Shown piece after piece: positions 24,348 through 32,034 of a stretch of DNA of 40,132 bases. Origin of the DNA: Planctomycetaceae bacterium (GTDB taxonomy: Bacteria > Planctomycetota > Planctomycetia > Pirellulales > Pirellulaceae); the NCBI GenBank assembly GCA_005778405.1, contig SXOA01000048.1, positions 1 through 40,132 of the forward strand, in the 5' to 3' direction. The translations under genes were made by a program, and so were the position numbers. The notes beneath the pieces are model-generated. The model searched no databases and was not told where the DNA came from. It worked only from the letters and a program-made list of their open reading frames with translations. Each line of letters begins with the position of its first letter. The first letter of the stretch is position 1.

Positions 24348-24376
24348 AATATAGGCTGGACCTCCCGAGGGCGGAA
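24348..24376 (-). promoter_or_regulatory. Possible sigma70-type promoter for apt
   Basis: On the minus strand TATATT (24353-24348, 5 of 6) lies 17 bases after a poor -35, TTCCGC (24376-24371). The -10 is good and the -35 weak, so this is tentative. Confidence 0.35.
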
Positions 24377-24408
24377 GATGCGGGGTCCGCCCCGGCCGGG
24401 GAGGCCGC

Positions 24409-24414
24409 TATAAT
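24409..24414 (+). promoter_or_regulatory. Perfect -10 box before the MoxR-type gene
   Basis: TATAAT at 24409-24414 is a perfect -10, and transcription would start about 30 bases before the ATG at 24450. No convincing -35 is at the right distance (TCCGCC at 24386). No Shine-Dalgarno sequence is visible in the short leader. Confidence 0.45.
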
Positions 24415-24449
24415 GCTTTCCGGCACGTTCCCCTCCGCACAGCTCACCC

Positions 24450-25865
24450 ATGACCGAAAAGCCCAAACCGGCCACCCTCCGCCAACTTCGCGAAAGCGGC
24501 TGGCAATCCAAGACCGTCAAGCGGGAGATTTACGACAATTTCCTGGCGGCTCTGGCACGCGGCGAAGACCTGTTCCCCGGCATAGTCGGGTACGAAGACA
24601 CGGTCATTCCCGAAATCAACCTGGCGCTGCTGTCCGGCCACGACATGCTCTTCCTCGGCGAAAAAGGGCAAGGCAAAAGCCGCCTGATGCGGACGCTGCC
24701 GCGGTTTTTGGATGCGGAGATTCCGTACCTCGACATTCCCGGCGTCGCGATCCACGAGGATCCGTATGGCCCCATCAGCACCATCGCCAGGCGGTTTGTC
24801 GCCGAGCATTCCGAGGAGCAAACACCCATCGCCTGGTGGCAGCGGGAAGACCGCTACGCCGAGCGGCTGTCGCCGGGGACGAAGTTCGCGGACGTGATTG
24901 GCGAGATTGATCCGGCGAAACTGGCCGGCGGCGTCAGCATGTCCACGGAGGAGGCATTGCACTTCGGCCTCATCCCTCGCATGCACCGCGGCATCTTCGC
25001 CATGAACGAATTGCCCGAGCTCGACGAGCTGGTGCAGGTGGGCCTGTTCAATATCCTGGAAGAGCGGGATGTGCAAATCCGCGGCTATCCGATCAAGTTC
25101 GATATCGACGTGTTGATTTTGTTCTCCGCCAACCCCGCCACCTATAACCGGAGCGGCAAAGTGATTCCGCAGCTCAAGGACCGGATTGGCTCGGTGATCC
25201 ATACGCATTACCCGCGGGAGCGGGATCAAGGGATCGCGATTCTCGATCAGGAGGCGGGGGTGGAGCTCGGGGGCGAGTATCCCGTCGTCGTACCGTATTT
25301 CATGAAGCAGCTCATCGAGCAGATCACGGCGCAGGCTCGCAAGAGCAAGTACATCGACCAGCAGTCGGGCGTTTCGGCCCGCTTCAGCATCGCCAACTAC
25401 CGCGTCATGATCGCCTCCGCCCGGCAGCGGAGCGTGGTCCTGAAAGAGAGGCCGGCTGTGCCCAGGATCAGCGACCTGGGGCATCTCTATTCGTCGTCGC
25501 TGGGCAAGCTGGAGCTGGACCTGATGGGGAGCCACCAGATGAGCGAGCGGCAGGTGCTGGACGCGGTCGTTGCCGAAGCCATCAAGGACGTCTTTAACGA
25601 ATACGTGGAAGAGCACGGCCTGGCGGAGATTTCCGAAATCCTCAGCCGCGGCGTAAAAGTCGAAGTCGGCGACATGCTTCCGTCCGCCCACTATGCGGAG
25701 CGACTAAAACGAGTGCCCCCCGCCTGGAACAAGGCCTTTGACTTGAACGCCAGCAGCGACCCCGCCGTCCGCGCCTCCTGCGTCGAGTTTGTCCTCGCCG
25801 GGTTGTATTCTCTGGACCGCATCAGCCGCAACCAGCAGCACGGAAGGATTGAGTATTCGGTGTAA
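24450..25865 (+). CDS. MoxR / magnesium-chelatase-I-type AAA+ ATPase
   Basis: A 471-aa AAA+ ATPase. Walker A is GEKGQGKS (70-77), Walker B is GIFAMNEL (181-188, with Glu in place of the usual second Asp), and the sensor-1 region is [10 protein letters not shown] (224-233). PQLKDRIG supplies the Arg-finger region, and the C-terminal third is helical. MoxR proteins usually work with a von Willebrand factor A protein to remodel or insert metal into client proteins; none is encoded beside this gene. Planctomycete relatives are often labelled magnesium chelatase, but no bacteriochlorophyll genes are near. The ATG at 24450 gives a full N-terminus. It is divergent from apt and convergent with prfA. 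Confidence 0.85.
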   Translation: MTEKPKPATLRQLRESGWQSKTVKREIYDNFLAALARGEDLFPGIVGYEDTVIPEINLALLSGHDMLFLGEKGQGKSRLMRTLPRFLDAEIPYLDIPGVAIHEDPYGPISTIARRFVAEHSEEQTPIAWWQREDRYAERLSPGTKFADVIGEIDPAKLAGGVSMSTEEALHFGLIPRMHRGIFAMNELPELDELVQVGLFNILEERDVQIRGYPIKFDIDVLILFSANPATYNRSGKVIPQLKDRIGSVIHTHYPRERDQGIAILDQEAGVELGGEYPVVVPYFMKQLIEQITAQARKSKYIDQQSGVSARFSIANYRVMIASARQRSVVLKERPAVPRISDLGHLYSSSLGKLELDLMGSHQMSERQVLDAVVAEAIKDVFNEYVEEHGLAEISEILSRGVKVEVGDMLPSAHYAERLKRVPPAWNKAFDLNASSDPAVRASCVEFVLAGLYSLDRISRNQQHGRIEYSV

Positions 25866-25888
25866 GGGTACCGCAAGTCAGCCCGAGA

Positions 25889-26965
25889 TTACCCCTCCAG
25901 CACTTCCATCGCCCTTCTTAGTTCATTGCGATCATGCTCGATGAGGGCATCGGTGACGGGTTGCAAGTCGCCGCGGATGATCTGGTCGAGTTTGTAAAGG
26001 GTCAGGCCGATGCGGTGGTCGGTCAGGCGGTTGTCGGGGAAGTTGTAGGTGCGGATCTTGTCGCTCCGGACCCCGCTGCCGACCATCGTCTTGCGGTCGG
26101 CTGAGCGTTTGTCCGCTTCCAGCTTCTGGTAGTGTTCGTAGAGGCGGCTCTTGAGAATTCGCATCGCTTTGCCGAAATTCTTGTGCTGGCTCTTTTCGTC
26201 CTGCATGGCCACGACGATTCCGGTTTCCAGATGCGTCAGGCGGACGGCTGATTCGGTCTTGTTGACGTGTTGCCCTCCGGGACCGCTGGAGCAATAGGTA
26301 TCCTTGCGATAGTCCTCCGGCTTGATATTGATCTCCACGTCTTCGGGCTCGGGAAGGACCGCGACGGTGGCGACCGAAGTATGCACCCGTCCCTTGGATT
26401 CCGTTTCGGGGACTCGTTGCACGCGATGTGTGCCTGATTCGTAATGTAGTTCTCTAAACACCCCTTCGCCGTCCAGACCCAACGTGATTTTGGAGAAGCC
26501 TCCCATGTCCGTGGGACTGGCTTCCATGATTTCGCACTTCCACCCTTTCTTTTCGGCATGGTGCTTGTACATCTGAAACAGGTCGTGGGCGAACAGAGCC
26601 CCTTCTTCGCCTCCAACGCCGGCCCGGATTTCCATCACGCAGCGGGTCCGGTTGGCCTCTTCTCCCCCTACCGTCATGTCCAGAATCTCCGCCCACATCA
26701 CCTCGCGCCGTTCGCGGCAGCCGGGTAGTTCCGCCTCGGCCATGGCCCGTTCGTCGGGGTCGGGGCTGGTGGACATCTTGAGGAGTTCGGCGATCTCGTT
26801 GACGAGGTTCTTGAAGCGGCGGTATTTGATCGCCAGCTTGCTGAGCGAGCCGTGCTCGCGGGCGACGGCGGCAATCCGGCTTCCCACGGCGAGTACCTCG
26901 GGGTCGGACATTTGCCGTTCGAGCTCCTCAAAGCGTTGGAGCTTTCCTTCGAGCATTTCGCGCAT
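25889..26965 (-). CDS. prfA: Peptide chain release factor 1
   Basis: RF1 recognises UAA and UAG stop codons and triggers peptide release on the ribosome. The 358-aa length is normal. The GGQ hydrolysis motif is at 230-232 in [11 protein letters not shown]. The codon-reading tripeptide is PET (186-188), the PxT form of RF1 rather than the SPF of RF2. A GTG at 26971 could add two residues, but the ATG at 26965 is nine bases after AAGG and gives the common MREML start. It lies about 135 bases downstream of rpmE, a widespread bacterial pairing, and probably shares its promoter. Confidence 0.96.
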   Translation of the reverse strand: MREMLEGKLQRFEELERQMSDPEVLAVGSRIAAVAREHGSLSKLAIKYRRFKNLVNEIAELLKMSTSPDPDERAMAEAELPGCRERREVMWAEILDMTVGGEEANRTRCVMEIRAGVGGEEGALFAHDLFQMYKHHAEKKGWKCEIMEASPTDMGGFSKITLGLDGEGVFRELHYESGTHRVQRVPETESKGRVHTSVATVAVLPEPEDVEINIKPEDYRKDTYCSSGPGGQHVNKTESAVRLTHLETGIVVAMQDEKSQHKNFGKAMRILKSRLYEHYQKLEADKRSADRKTMVGSGVRSDKIRTYNFPDNRLTDHRIGLTLYKLDQIIRGDLQPVTDALIEHDRNELRRAMEVLEG

Positions 26966-27100
26966 GATCACTTACCTTCCGCAAATGGGCGGGACAGGTG
27001 GTTGCGATGGGGCTGGCAGCGAAATCCGCGCGAGCGCGCCGGGCAAGAACCGGTCCCGCATAGGACCGAATAATACCAGAACCGAAAAGAATCGCCTAAG

Positions 27101-27370
27101 CTAAGTCTCAGCCGTCGGGGCGGGGAGCTTTTTCTTGGTCTTTTCAGCCGGCTTTTGCACGCTGTTATAGGTGCCGGCGGCGAACTTGTTCTGGAATTTT
27201 TCGATGCGGCCGGCGGTGTCGATGTACTTGAGCTTGCCGGTGAAGAACGGGTGGCAGGCCGAGCAGATATCCACGCGGAGCTCTTTTTTGGTGCAGCGGG
27301 TGGTGAACTTATTCCCGCAACTGCACGAGACTTCCGTCACGAAGTAAGTGGGGTGGATGCCGTCTTTCAT
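27101..27370 (-). CDS. rpmE: 50S ribosomal protein L31, zinc-binding form
   Basis: L31 of 89 aa. Four Cys at 16, 18, 36 and 39 (CSC and CSAC) are the zinc ribbon ligands of the C+ form; HPFFTGK follows as in the family. The C-terminal 25 residues are a Lys/Pro/Ala-rich extension past the usual end. AGGA lies eight bases before the ATG. A promoter is visible 50-80 bases upstream, and prfA follows. Confidence 0.95.
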   Translation of the reverse strand: MKDGIHPTYFVTEVSCSCGNKFTTRCTKKELRVDICSACHPFFTGKLKYIDTAGRIEKFQNKFAAGTYNSVQKPAEKTKKKLPAPTAET

Positions 27371-27421
27371 GGCCCAAATCCTGCAAAATGCCGCCGGGGA
27401 AACAAGTGTGGGAAGCCATTA

Positions 27422-27450
27422 TTTATAGGCGGAAGGGGGGAGTTGGACAA
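27422..27450 (-). promoter_or_regulatory. Sigma70-type promoter for rpmE-prfA
   Basis: On the minus strand TTGTCC (27450-27445, 4 of 6) and TATAAA (27427-27422, 5 of 6) are exactly 17 bases apart. The start would be near 27413, leaving a leader of about 43 bases. It lies between the LRR gene and rpmE and marks the operon boundary. Confidence 0.65.
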
Positions 27451-27566
27451 GGGGCACTTGGATGCTCGTTGGCTTCACTTATCCAGTCATAGGCCCCTGC
27501 CAGAATCCCCCCTTGGAGGCTGTAGGACTTTCGCTGTGGAAAGGTCGCGTTCATAGTCGCTGCTGG

Positions 27567-28862
27567 TCACCAAGGGATATCCGTCTTGATGTAGCAGCGA
27601 TTGATTGCCCCTTTCAGGCGTTCGATGCCTTGAGGCGTGACCTGGGTTCCGATGACGTTGACGGACCACAATTGCTTGAATTTCGTAAGATGCTCCATCG
27701 TCGCATCGGTCACGGACGTGCCTTGCAGATCAAGCGATCCGAGGTCGGGGGAGAGTTGCAGCGAGATGATTCCCGTGTCGGTGAGCTGCGTGCGGGCCAG
27801 ATGGATCTCCGTGCACGAAAGTGGAAAAGCTGGCAGAGATTTGACCCCTTCATCGTTTATGGGGCAGTCGTTGAGGTAAAGGTAAACGAGAAACTCCAGG
27901 CGGCAGAGGTGCGCGAGCCCCGGTCCGCGGACTCGTGTCTCGTCGAGGTGGACGGTACGCAGGCGAGGGAATGCGGATAGTTTCGAGAGCCCGTCATCGT
28001 TGAGCTCCGAGTGATAAGCATTGAGGGCCTGTAACTCCGGCTTGGAACCCATGTCGCCGAAGCCGCTTCCATTGATTTTCGTGCCGCCGATACTGAGCGA
28101 TTCGAGGAGGTTCATTGCGGCCAGGTGCTTCAGTCCAGCGTCGGTCACATTCGTTCCATAGAGTTCCAGGCTTTTTGTGGTGGTAAGACCGCTCAAATGC
28201 CGCAGCCCTTCATCACCCACCTTCGTCTTTGGTACCTCCAGGCGCTCCAGGTTGCGACATTCTACGAGGTGGGATAGTGCCGCATCGCCAATCGGCTGAT
28301 TGCCAAGTTCGAGCGATCTCAACTGTTTGGCTCGGCAGAGCGGAATGAGATCATCGTCAGAAAGAATTCCAGAGCGATAGCCGTCATAGTGATACTTGTC
28401 CAGGTATGCGAGAGATTCGAGCTGCGGGAGCTTCACCAGATCGGCAGCATGGATTTCGATTCCTGAAACACGTAGCATCCGTACCGCCGGGAGCTGGCGG
28501 ATCAAAGCCAGCACACGCTGGGAATCTTCCGGTGAATAATCTCCAAAGGAGCGAACCGAATAGACGCTGTAGAAATAGTTTTGGAGGCCGCAGTAATGAA
28601 CGGCAATGGCTAAGGATTCCTGGACTTCGGAAAGTCTTTCTCCTCGCTCGGTCCACAAGGAAATGTCGTAATCCGAGGCAATTTCGAATTGCCTAAGCTC
28701 AGCAACAATTCGCGCCTGGTGCAGTCCCTTGCGGACTTGTGAAGTGACGAGGCCGAGCAGAATCGAGATTCCGACCATGAACAACAGCGCCGTTCGCAGC
28801 GAAAACCGGAATCGCCTGCGCTTGGCTGGTTTTGCAGGCGGTGGTGCGGGTGAAGTGGCCAT
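27567..28862 (-). CDS. Membrane-anchored leucine-rich-repeat protein
   Basis: A 431-aa protein. Basic KRRRFRFSLRT precedes one membrane helix (about 23-42), so the rest is probably outside the cytoplasm. From about residue 180 onward come LRR units with the pattern LxxLxLxxTxVTDxGLxxL (for example YGTNVTDAGLKHL, QGTSVTDATMEHL), the 'cysteine-containing-like' LRR type common in planctomycetes. The N-terminal 120 residues after the helix have no recognised domain. It likely binds another protein. Its ATG lies three bases after the stop of the SecD-like lipoprotein, so it is the last gene of a packed run. Confidence 0.85.
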   Translation of the reverse strand: MATSPAPPPAKPAKRRRFRFSLRTALLFMVGISILLGLVTSQVRKGLHQARIVAELRQFEIASDYDISLWTERGERLSEVQESLAIAVHYCGLQNYFYSVYSVRSFGDYSPEDSQRVLALIRQLPAVRMLRVSGIEIHAADLVKLPQLESLAYLDKYHYDGYRSGILSDDDLIPLCRAKQLRSLELGNQPIGDAALSHLVECRNLERLEVPKTKVGDEGLRHLSGLTTTKSLELYGTNVTDAGLKHLAAMNLLESLSIGGTKINGSGFGDMGSKPELQALNAYHSELNDDGLSKLSAFPRLRTVHLDETRVRGPGLAHLCRLEFLVYLYLNDCPINDEGVKSLPAFPLSCTEIHLARTQLTDTGIISLQLSPDLGSLDLQGTSVTDATMEHLTKFKQLWSVNVIGTQVTPQGIERLKGAINRCYIKTDIPW

Positions 28863-28865
28863 GCC

Positions 28866-29705
28866 TTAGTCTTTTCTGGCCGGGACATGGGTTTCTGTAC
28901 TCGGCTCAGGCTTCAGGCTGCCGAGGTTGCGGTTTCGTCCGAGTGTCTCCGCCATGAACTCGACTTCACTGACTGTGAATTTACCAGTTATTCGAAAATT
29001 CTTTGAAAAAGGACTGATAATCGTGGGCGCAGAGATCACGGTCGAATCGAGAATGATCGCAAATTGACGATGGAGATTGCCTGACGTCAGCTTTTCCATT
29101 CGCTCTGCCCCTTCGGGATGGAAGTCCCCGTCGATGCATGGCCGTAAAACTTCATCACGTGCGACTACGACTCGGAGGACATGCCAGGCGTCCACTGGCG
29201 CGTCGCTTTCGATGACTAGCACCATGTCTTTTCCTTCCGCCGTCTTTCGCACGGCAGCGTCCAGAGGAAGCGTTACCTTGCCAGGGTCGTAGCCAACCCA
29301 GGTTGCGCCTGCAATATTCTTGCCTCCCTCTGCGGAGGCAATGAGTTTGTCGTCCAAGTTTCTGATCGCGACAATTCGAAATCGAAGCAGATTGCTCAAG
29401 GCGATGGCGCGCTTGATATCCGTTACGGTCTTTTCACTCGCACCTGGTAACAGAATTTCGCAGGTGCCGTCGTCGAGGACGTTCACGACGACTTCGCCAT
29501 CTCTTCTTGCATTGATGCGGTCTCGAAGAGCGGTCGCAATTTTAACCGGTTGAATGCGGCGTTTCTCCTTCGCCTGATAAACCAGCTTGTACCCGCCGAC
29601 GCCGGCCAGCGGATCTTTCGCCGTTGTTGGCCCGCAGCCGACGAAAACAGAAAGGACCATGCCAAAGAGAAGAGACAAGCCGGAGAGTTTTCGCGAAACG
29701 CTCAC
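28866..29705 (-). CDS. Lipoprotein with SecD P1-like periplasmic domain
   Basis: A 279-aa exported protein starting at the GTG at 29705, which overlaps the stop of the upstream hydroxylase as GTGA. A signal sequence ends at FVGC, making C24 a likely lipidation site (Phe at -3 is unusual). The body resembles the periplasmic P1 region of SecD: an early GGYKLVYQA strand, EILLPGASEKTVTDIKRAI with LLRFRIV, then QFAIILDSTVISAPTI (214-229) and RITGKFTVSEVEFMAETL (238-255). In SecD the latter pair reads AIVLDG-VISAP and ISG-FT-EEA. All six SecD membrane helices are absent, so this cannot be a translocase subunit as such. Function unknown. Confidence 0.75.
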   Translation of the reverse strand: MSVSRKLSGLSLLFGMVLSVFVGCGPTTAKDPLAGVGGYKLVYQAKEKRRIQPVKIATALRDRINARRDGEVVVNVLDDGTCEILLPGASEKTVTDIKRAIALSNLLRFRIVAIRNLDDKLIASAEGGKNIAGATWVGYDPGKVTLPLDAAVRKTAEGKDMVLVIESDAPVDAWHVLRVVVARDEVLRPCIDGDFHPEGAERMEKLTSGNLHRQFAIILDSTVISAPTIISPFSKNFRITGKFTVSEVEFMAETLGRNRNLGSLKPEPSTETHVPARKD

Positions 29706-30895
29706 TCATGCACCTCCACGGTCGGCGTATTCTCTTGCACCGATTTCCGCTGCGGCAGGAACGGATAGAAAAACTGCCGCAGCCAGCCGCTGGGGACTTT
29801 GTCGTGGATGCCGAAACCGGTGGGCCAAGACTTACCGGGGAGGTAGTAAGTACCGAAGAGGAGGTCGAGGACGGGGAAGTGAACAGCGAAGTTTTTGTCG
29901 ATGGCTTCGCGCTCGATGGCGTGGTGCCAGTGATGAAAGCGAGGCGAGACGAAGAGCCAGTCCAGCGGACCCCAACCAATTCTCACGTTGGCGTGGATGA
30001 ACGTGGCGTGGAAGGAAATGAAAATCAGGTAGGCGATGACCGGCACATGATGAAAGCCGAGCACGACGGCGGGGATGAGGGACGAAGTGCGGGTGAAGAC
30101 TTGCTCCACCAGGTGCAGCCGCGAACCGGCAAGCCAGTCCATGGCGTCGGTGGAGTGGTGGACGGCGTGGAATTTCCAGAGCCAGGGGACGGTGTGCATC
30201 ACCCGGTGGACCCAGTACTGAATGAGGTCCACACTGAGCATGATGATCAGAAACTGGACCACCCACGGCAGGTTTTGAACAAAGGCATGGACACGCGGCG
30301 ACACGGCCCACTGAAACAGGACCGTCGCCGGCTGGATGGTGAGATAAGTGGTGAGTTGCACCGCGAGCGTGCTGATGAGGAAGTAGGTGAAGTCCGTCAC
30401 GAAGCCGCGGCGAAAGATCGGTTGATCGGGAAGGCGAGCGAACAGCCGCTCCAGGGGGATGAAGATGGCGCAGGTATAGATGAGATTGAGCAGAAACCAA
30501 TCGAGGCCGAGAAAGAAACCCTTGTCCTTGATCTGGTCATCAATCACCACCCGCGACCCGCCGAGCAAGGCCGCGATGAGCACGAGCCCCCCTCCGGTTA
30601 GCCCTAGGACTTTTCGCTCGCGTAGGACCAGGCTGAGCATCGCCAACAGGAACGCCGCTACCAGCTCGATATGCAGCACCGCCCGAATGATTTCGACGGG
30701 GTATTTCTCCCTCAATTCCGGCATGGTGAGGAGATTGGGGAAGTGAAAGCAAATCACGGCTCCCAGACCGACGATGCCAAGCACAATGGACAAAACGCCG
30801 CTCGTCCAGCCGCTGCCGAACCTGGTGGGAAGGTTGTCGACCGAAGAGCGATGCTCGGGAGAATCAGAAGGTGGAGGCGATGCAGGAGCTACCAT
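29702..30895 (-). CDS. Sterol desaturase / fatty acid hydroxylase family membrane protein
   Basis: A 397-aa integral membrane protein with about eight hydrophobic segments. The di-iron His boxes are complete: HRVMH (230-234), HAVHH (243-247) and HHWHH (321-325), plus H296 and H301 in SFHATFIH. This is the C-4 sterol desaturase/hydroxylase superfamily (FA_hydroxylase). Substrates in bacteria include sterols, hopanoid-like lipids, carotenoids and sphingoid or fatty chains; the one here cannot be told. The N-terminal 150 residues of extra helices are longer than in minimal members. It starts seven bases after the stop of a tiny membrane protein and couples to the SecD-like gene downstream. Confidence 0.9.
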   Translation of the reverse strand: MVAPASPPPSDSPEHRSSVDNLPTRFGSGWTSGVLSIVLGIVGLGAVICFHFPNLLTMPELREKYPVEIIRAVLHIELVAAFLLAMLSLVLRERKVLGLTGGGLVLIAALLGGSRVVIDDQIKDKGFFLGLDWFLLNLIYTCAIFIPLERLFARLPDQPIFRRGFVTDFTYFLISTLAVQLTTYLTIQPATVLFQWAVSPRVHAFVQNLPWVVQFLIIMLSVDLIQYWVHRVMHTVPWLWKFHAVHHSTDAMDWLAGSRLHLVEQVFTRTSSLIPAVVLGFHHVPVIAYLIFISFHATFIHANVRIGWGPLDWLFVSPRFHHWHHAIEREAIDKNFAVHFPVLDLLFGTYYLPGKSWPTGFGIHDKVPSGWLRQFFYPFLPQRKSVQENTPTVEVHE

Positions 30896-30902
30896 AGTGT
30901 CG

Positions 30903-31115
30903 TTAGTCCTTAGTGATGACCGATCCGGGAATCACGCGGCCACTGGGAACGGCGAAGCCGCTGGAACGAGTATCGATGAGTTGCCTTTCGTAAAACTCCA
31001 TTTGCTGATTGATCTTCACGTTTTCCGCTCCTTGCCGGCGATGGTCCAGCCACCACGCCACAACCAGGGCGATGACGACAGTGAGCCAGAGCAAATCGCG
31101 GATGGAGAATCTCAT
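30903..31115 (-). CDS. Tiny single-pass membrane protein (FSIRDLLWL type)
   Basis: A 70-aa protein. The ATG at 31115 gives MRFSIRDLLWLTVVIALVVA, a lead plus one membrane helix (about 8-22) of a kind very frequent in planctomycetes. A basic HRRQGAENVK and a helical tail follow. An upstream start at 31142 adds nine residues and would overlap the deacylase gene. No function is known. It sits 23 bases after the deacylase and seven before the hydroxylase. Confidence 0.65.
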   Translation of the reverse strand: MRFSIRDLLWLTVVIALVVAWWLDHRRQGAENVKINQQMEFYERQLIDTRSSGFAVPSGRVIPGSVITKD

Positions 31116-31138
31116 AGAGGACCATTCACGAGTTGAGT

Positions 31139-31606
31139 TCATTCCGAAAAACTTCCCATCCTTGGTGTTTCTGCTTTCAGAAAATCTTCATACGTCATGC
31201 TGATTGAAACCGTGTGATCTCCCGCGTTGAAATTGATGCGGGCCTGTTCTGACAACCGGTTGTCGCACCAGGTCGGAAAGTTGAACAAACTGCCGAAGGG
31301 AGGTATGGAGCCGGGGGCGAGGCCGGTTAGCTGCTCGACCTCTTCGCGGGTGGCAAAGCGAAGGCTTTTGACGCTGGCTTCCTTGCGGACCTGCTTGCTG
31401 GCCAGACGGCGGTCGGCGGGCAGGACTATCAGAACAAATTGCTCATCCGCTTTGCAAATCAGCGCCTTCGCCCCGCTAGCGAGCGAAGTTCCGCGAACCT
31501 CAGCCGCCTCCTCGCTCGTAAAGACGGGAGCGTGCTGGAGGACGCTGAAATCCACCCCTTTGCCTTGCAGGAAGCCGCTCAGGCGATCAAAGACTGTCAA
31601 AGCCAT
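31139..31606 (-). CDS. YbaK/EbsC-family aminoacyl-tRNA deacylase
   Basis: A 155-aa single-domain member of the YbaK/ProX family, which hydrolyses mischarged tRNA (for example Cys- or Ala-tRNAPro). Family features are HAPVFTSEEAAEVRGT near the N-terminus (25-40), GAKALICK at 45-52 with the conserved Lys K47, and LTGLAPGSIPPFG at 93-105. The ATG at 31606 follows AGGA by eight bases; the frame extends to 31633 without support. Which tRNA it edits is not evident. It may be the first gene of the run that continues to 27567. Confidence 0.88.
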   Translation of the reverse strand: MALTVFDRLSGFLQGKGVDFSVLQHAPVFTSEEAAEVRGTSLASGAKALICKADEQFVLIVLPADRRLASKQVRKEASVKSLRFATREEVEQLTGLAPGSIPPFGSLFNFPTWCDNRLSEQARINFNAGDHTVSISMTYEDFLKAETPRMGSFSE

Positions 31607-32034
31607 AAAGTGTTCCTTGGCCACCAGTTGCATCTAGCTGAGCAACGCCGGACTGGTATTTGACCATCTACACGGGGGTGCGGATAGAATTGCTCCCCAA
31701 ATTTGAGCCTTACCAGGCTGAGAAGCCATTTGCAGCTGCTCTGTCATCAATCTTTCGAAAGTTATCAAAATTCACCCATTCCCACTCCGCCCCAGCGGCA
31801 AGTCGCGACAAAGATTGCACTCTAAGTCGTTCATTGATAAAGACTTGCAAGAATGGCTGCAGCTGCGGAAGTTTCACGTAGCATGCTTGCAAAAGGGCTG
31901 CAAATCCGTATTCTGGTGGATTGGCGCAAAACCGTCGTTCACCATTTTTAACGATTTTTTGAAGATCTCGGTCTGACAATTGCGTTTTTGCCCGCCAGCG
32001 TCCTACTGGCGGCCATCCTCACCTTTTCGAGTCC
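31607..32034. other. Gene-poor stretch of about 430 bases
   Basis: Divergent region between the deacylase and the multi-pass membrane protein. It is less GC-rich than its surroundings. One 89-codon frame with a TTG start exists on the minus strand (31710-31979), but its base use is unlike the neighbouring genes and no family is recognised. A hairpin lies at 31992-32012. Promoters for both flanking genes should be here, but none is clear. Confidence 0.6.
31992..32012. repeat. 7-bp hairpin CCGCCAG/CTGGCGG
   Basis: Perfect 7-bp stem with a CGTCCTA loop, 22 bases before the start of the membrane-protein gene at 32035. One of the word-like palindromes in this window. Confidence 0.5.

Noticed and set aside
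24444..25691. 415-codon minus-strand frame opposite the MoxR-type ATPase
   Set aside because: Antisense shadow. The plus-strand frame has complete AAA+ motifs, and this one has none.
28866..29705. SecD-like gene as a fragment of a broken secD
   Set aside because: It has its own signal sequence and lipobox, ordered SecD-like segments without frame breaks, and translational coupling on both sides, which fit an intact small gene better than debris.
29624..30601. 325-codon plus-strand frame opposite the hydroxylase gene
   Set aside because: Shadow of a gene with complete His boxes. Its product is charged low-complexity without a family.
31710..31979. 89-codon minus-strand frame in the gene-poor stretch
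   Set aside because: It needs a TTG start without a ribosome binding site, has base use unlike the neighbouring genes and no recognisable family. It is described under the stretch instead of as a gene.
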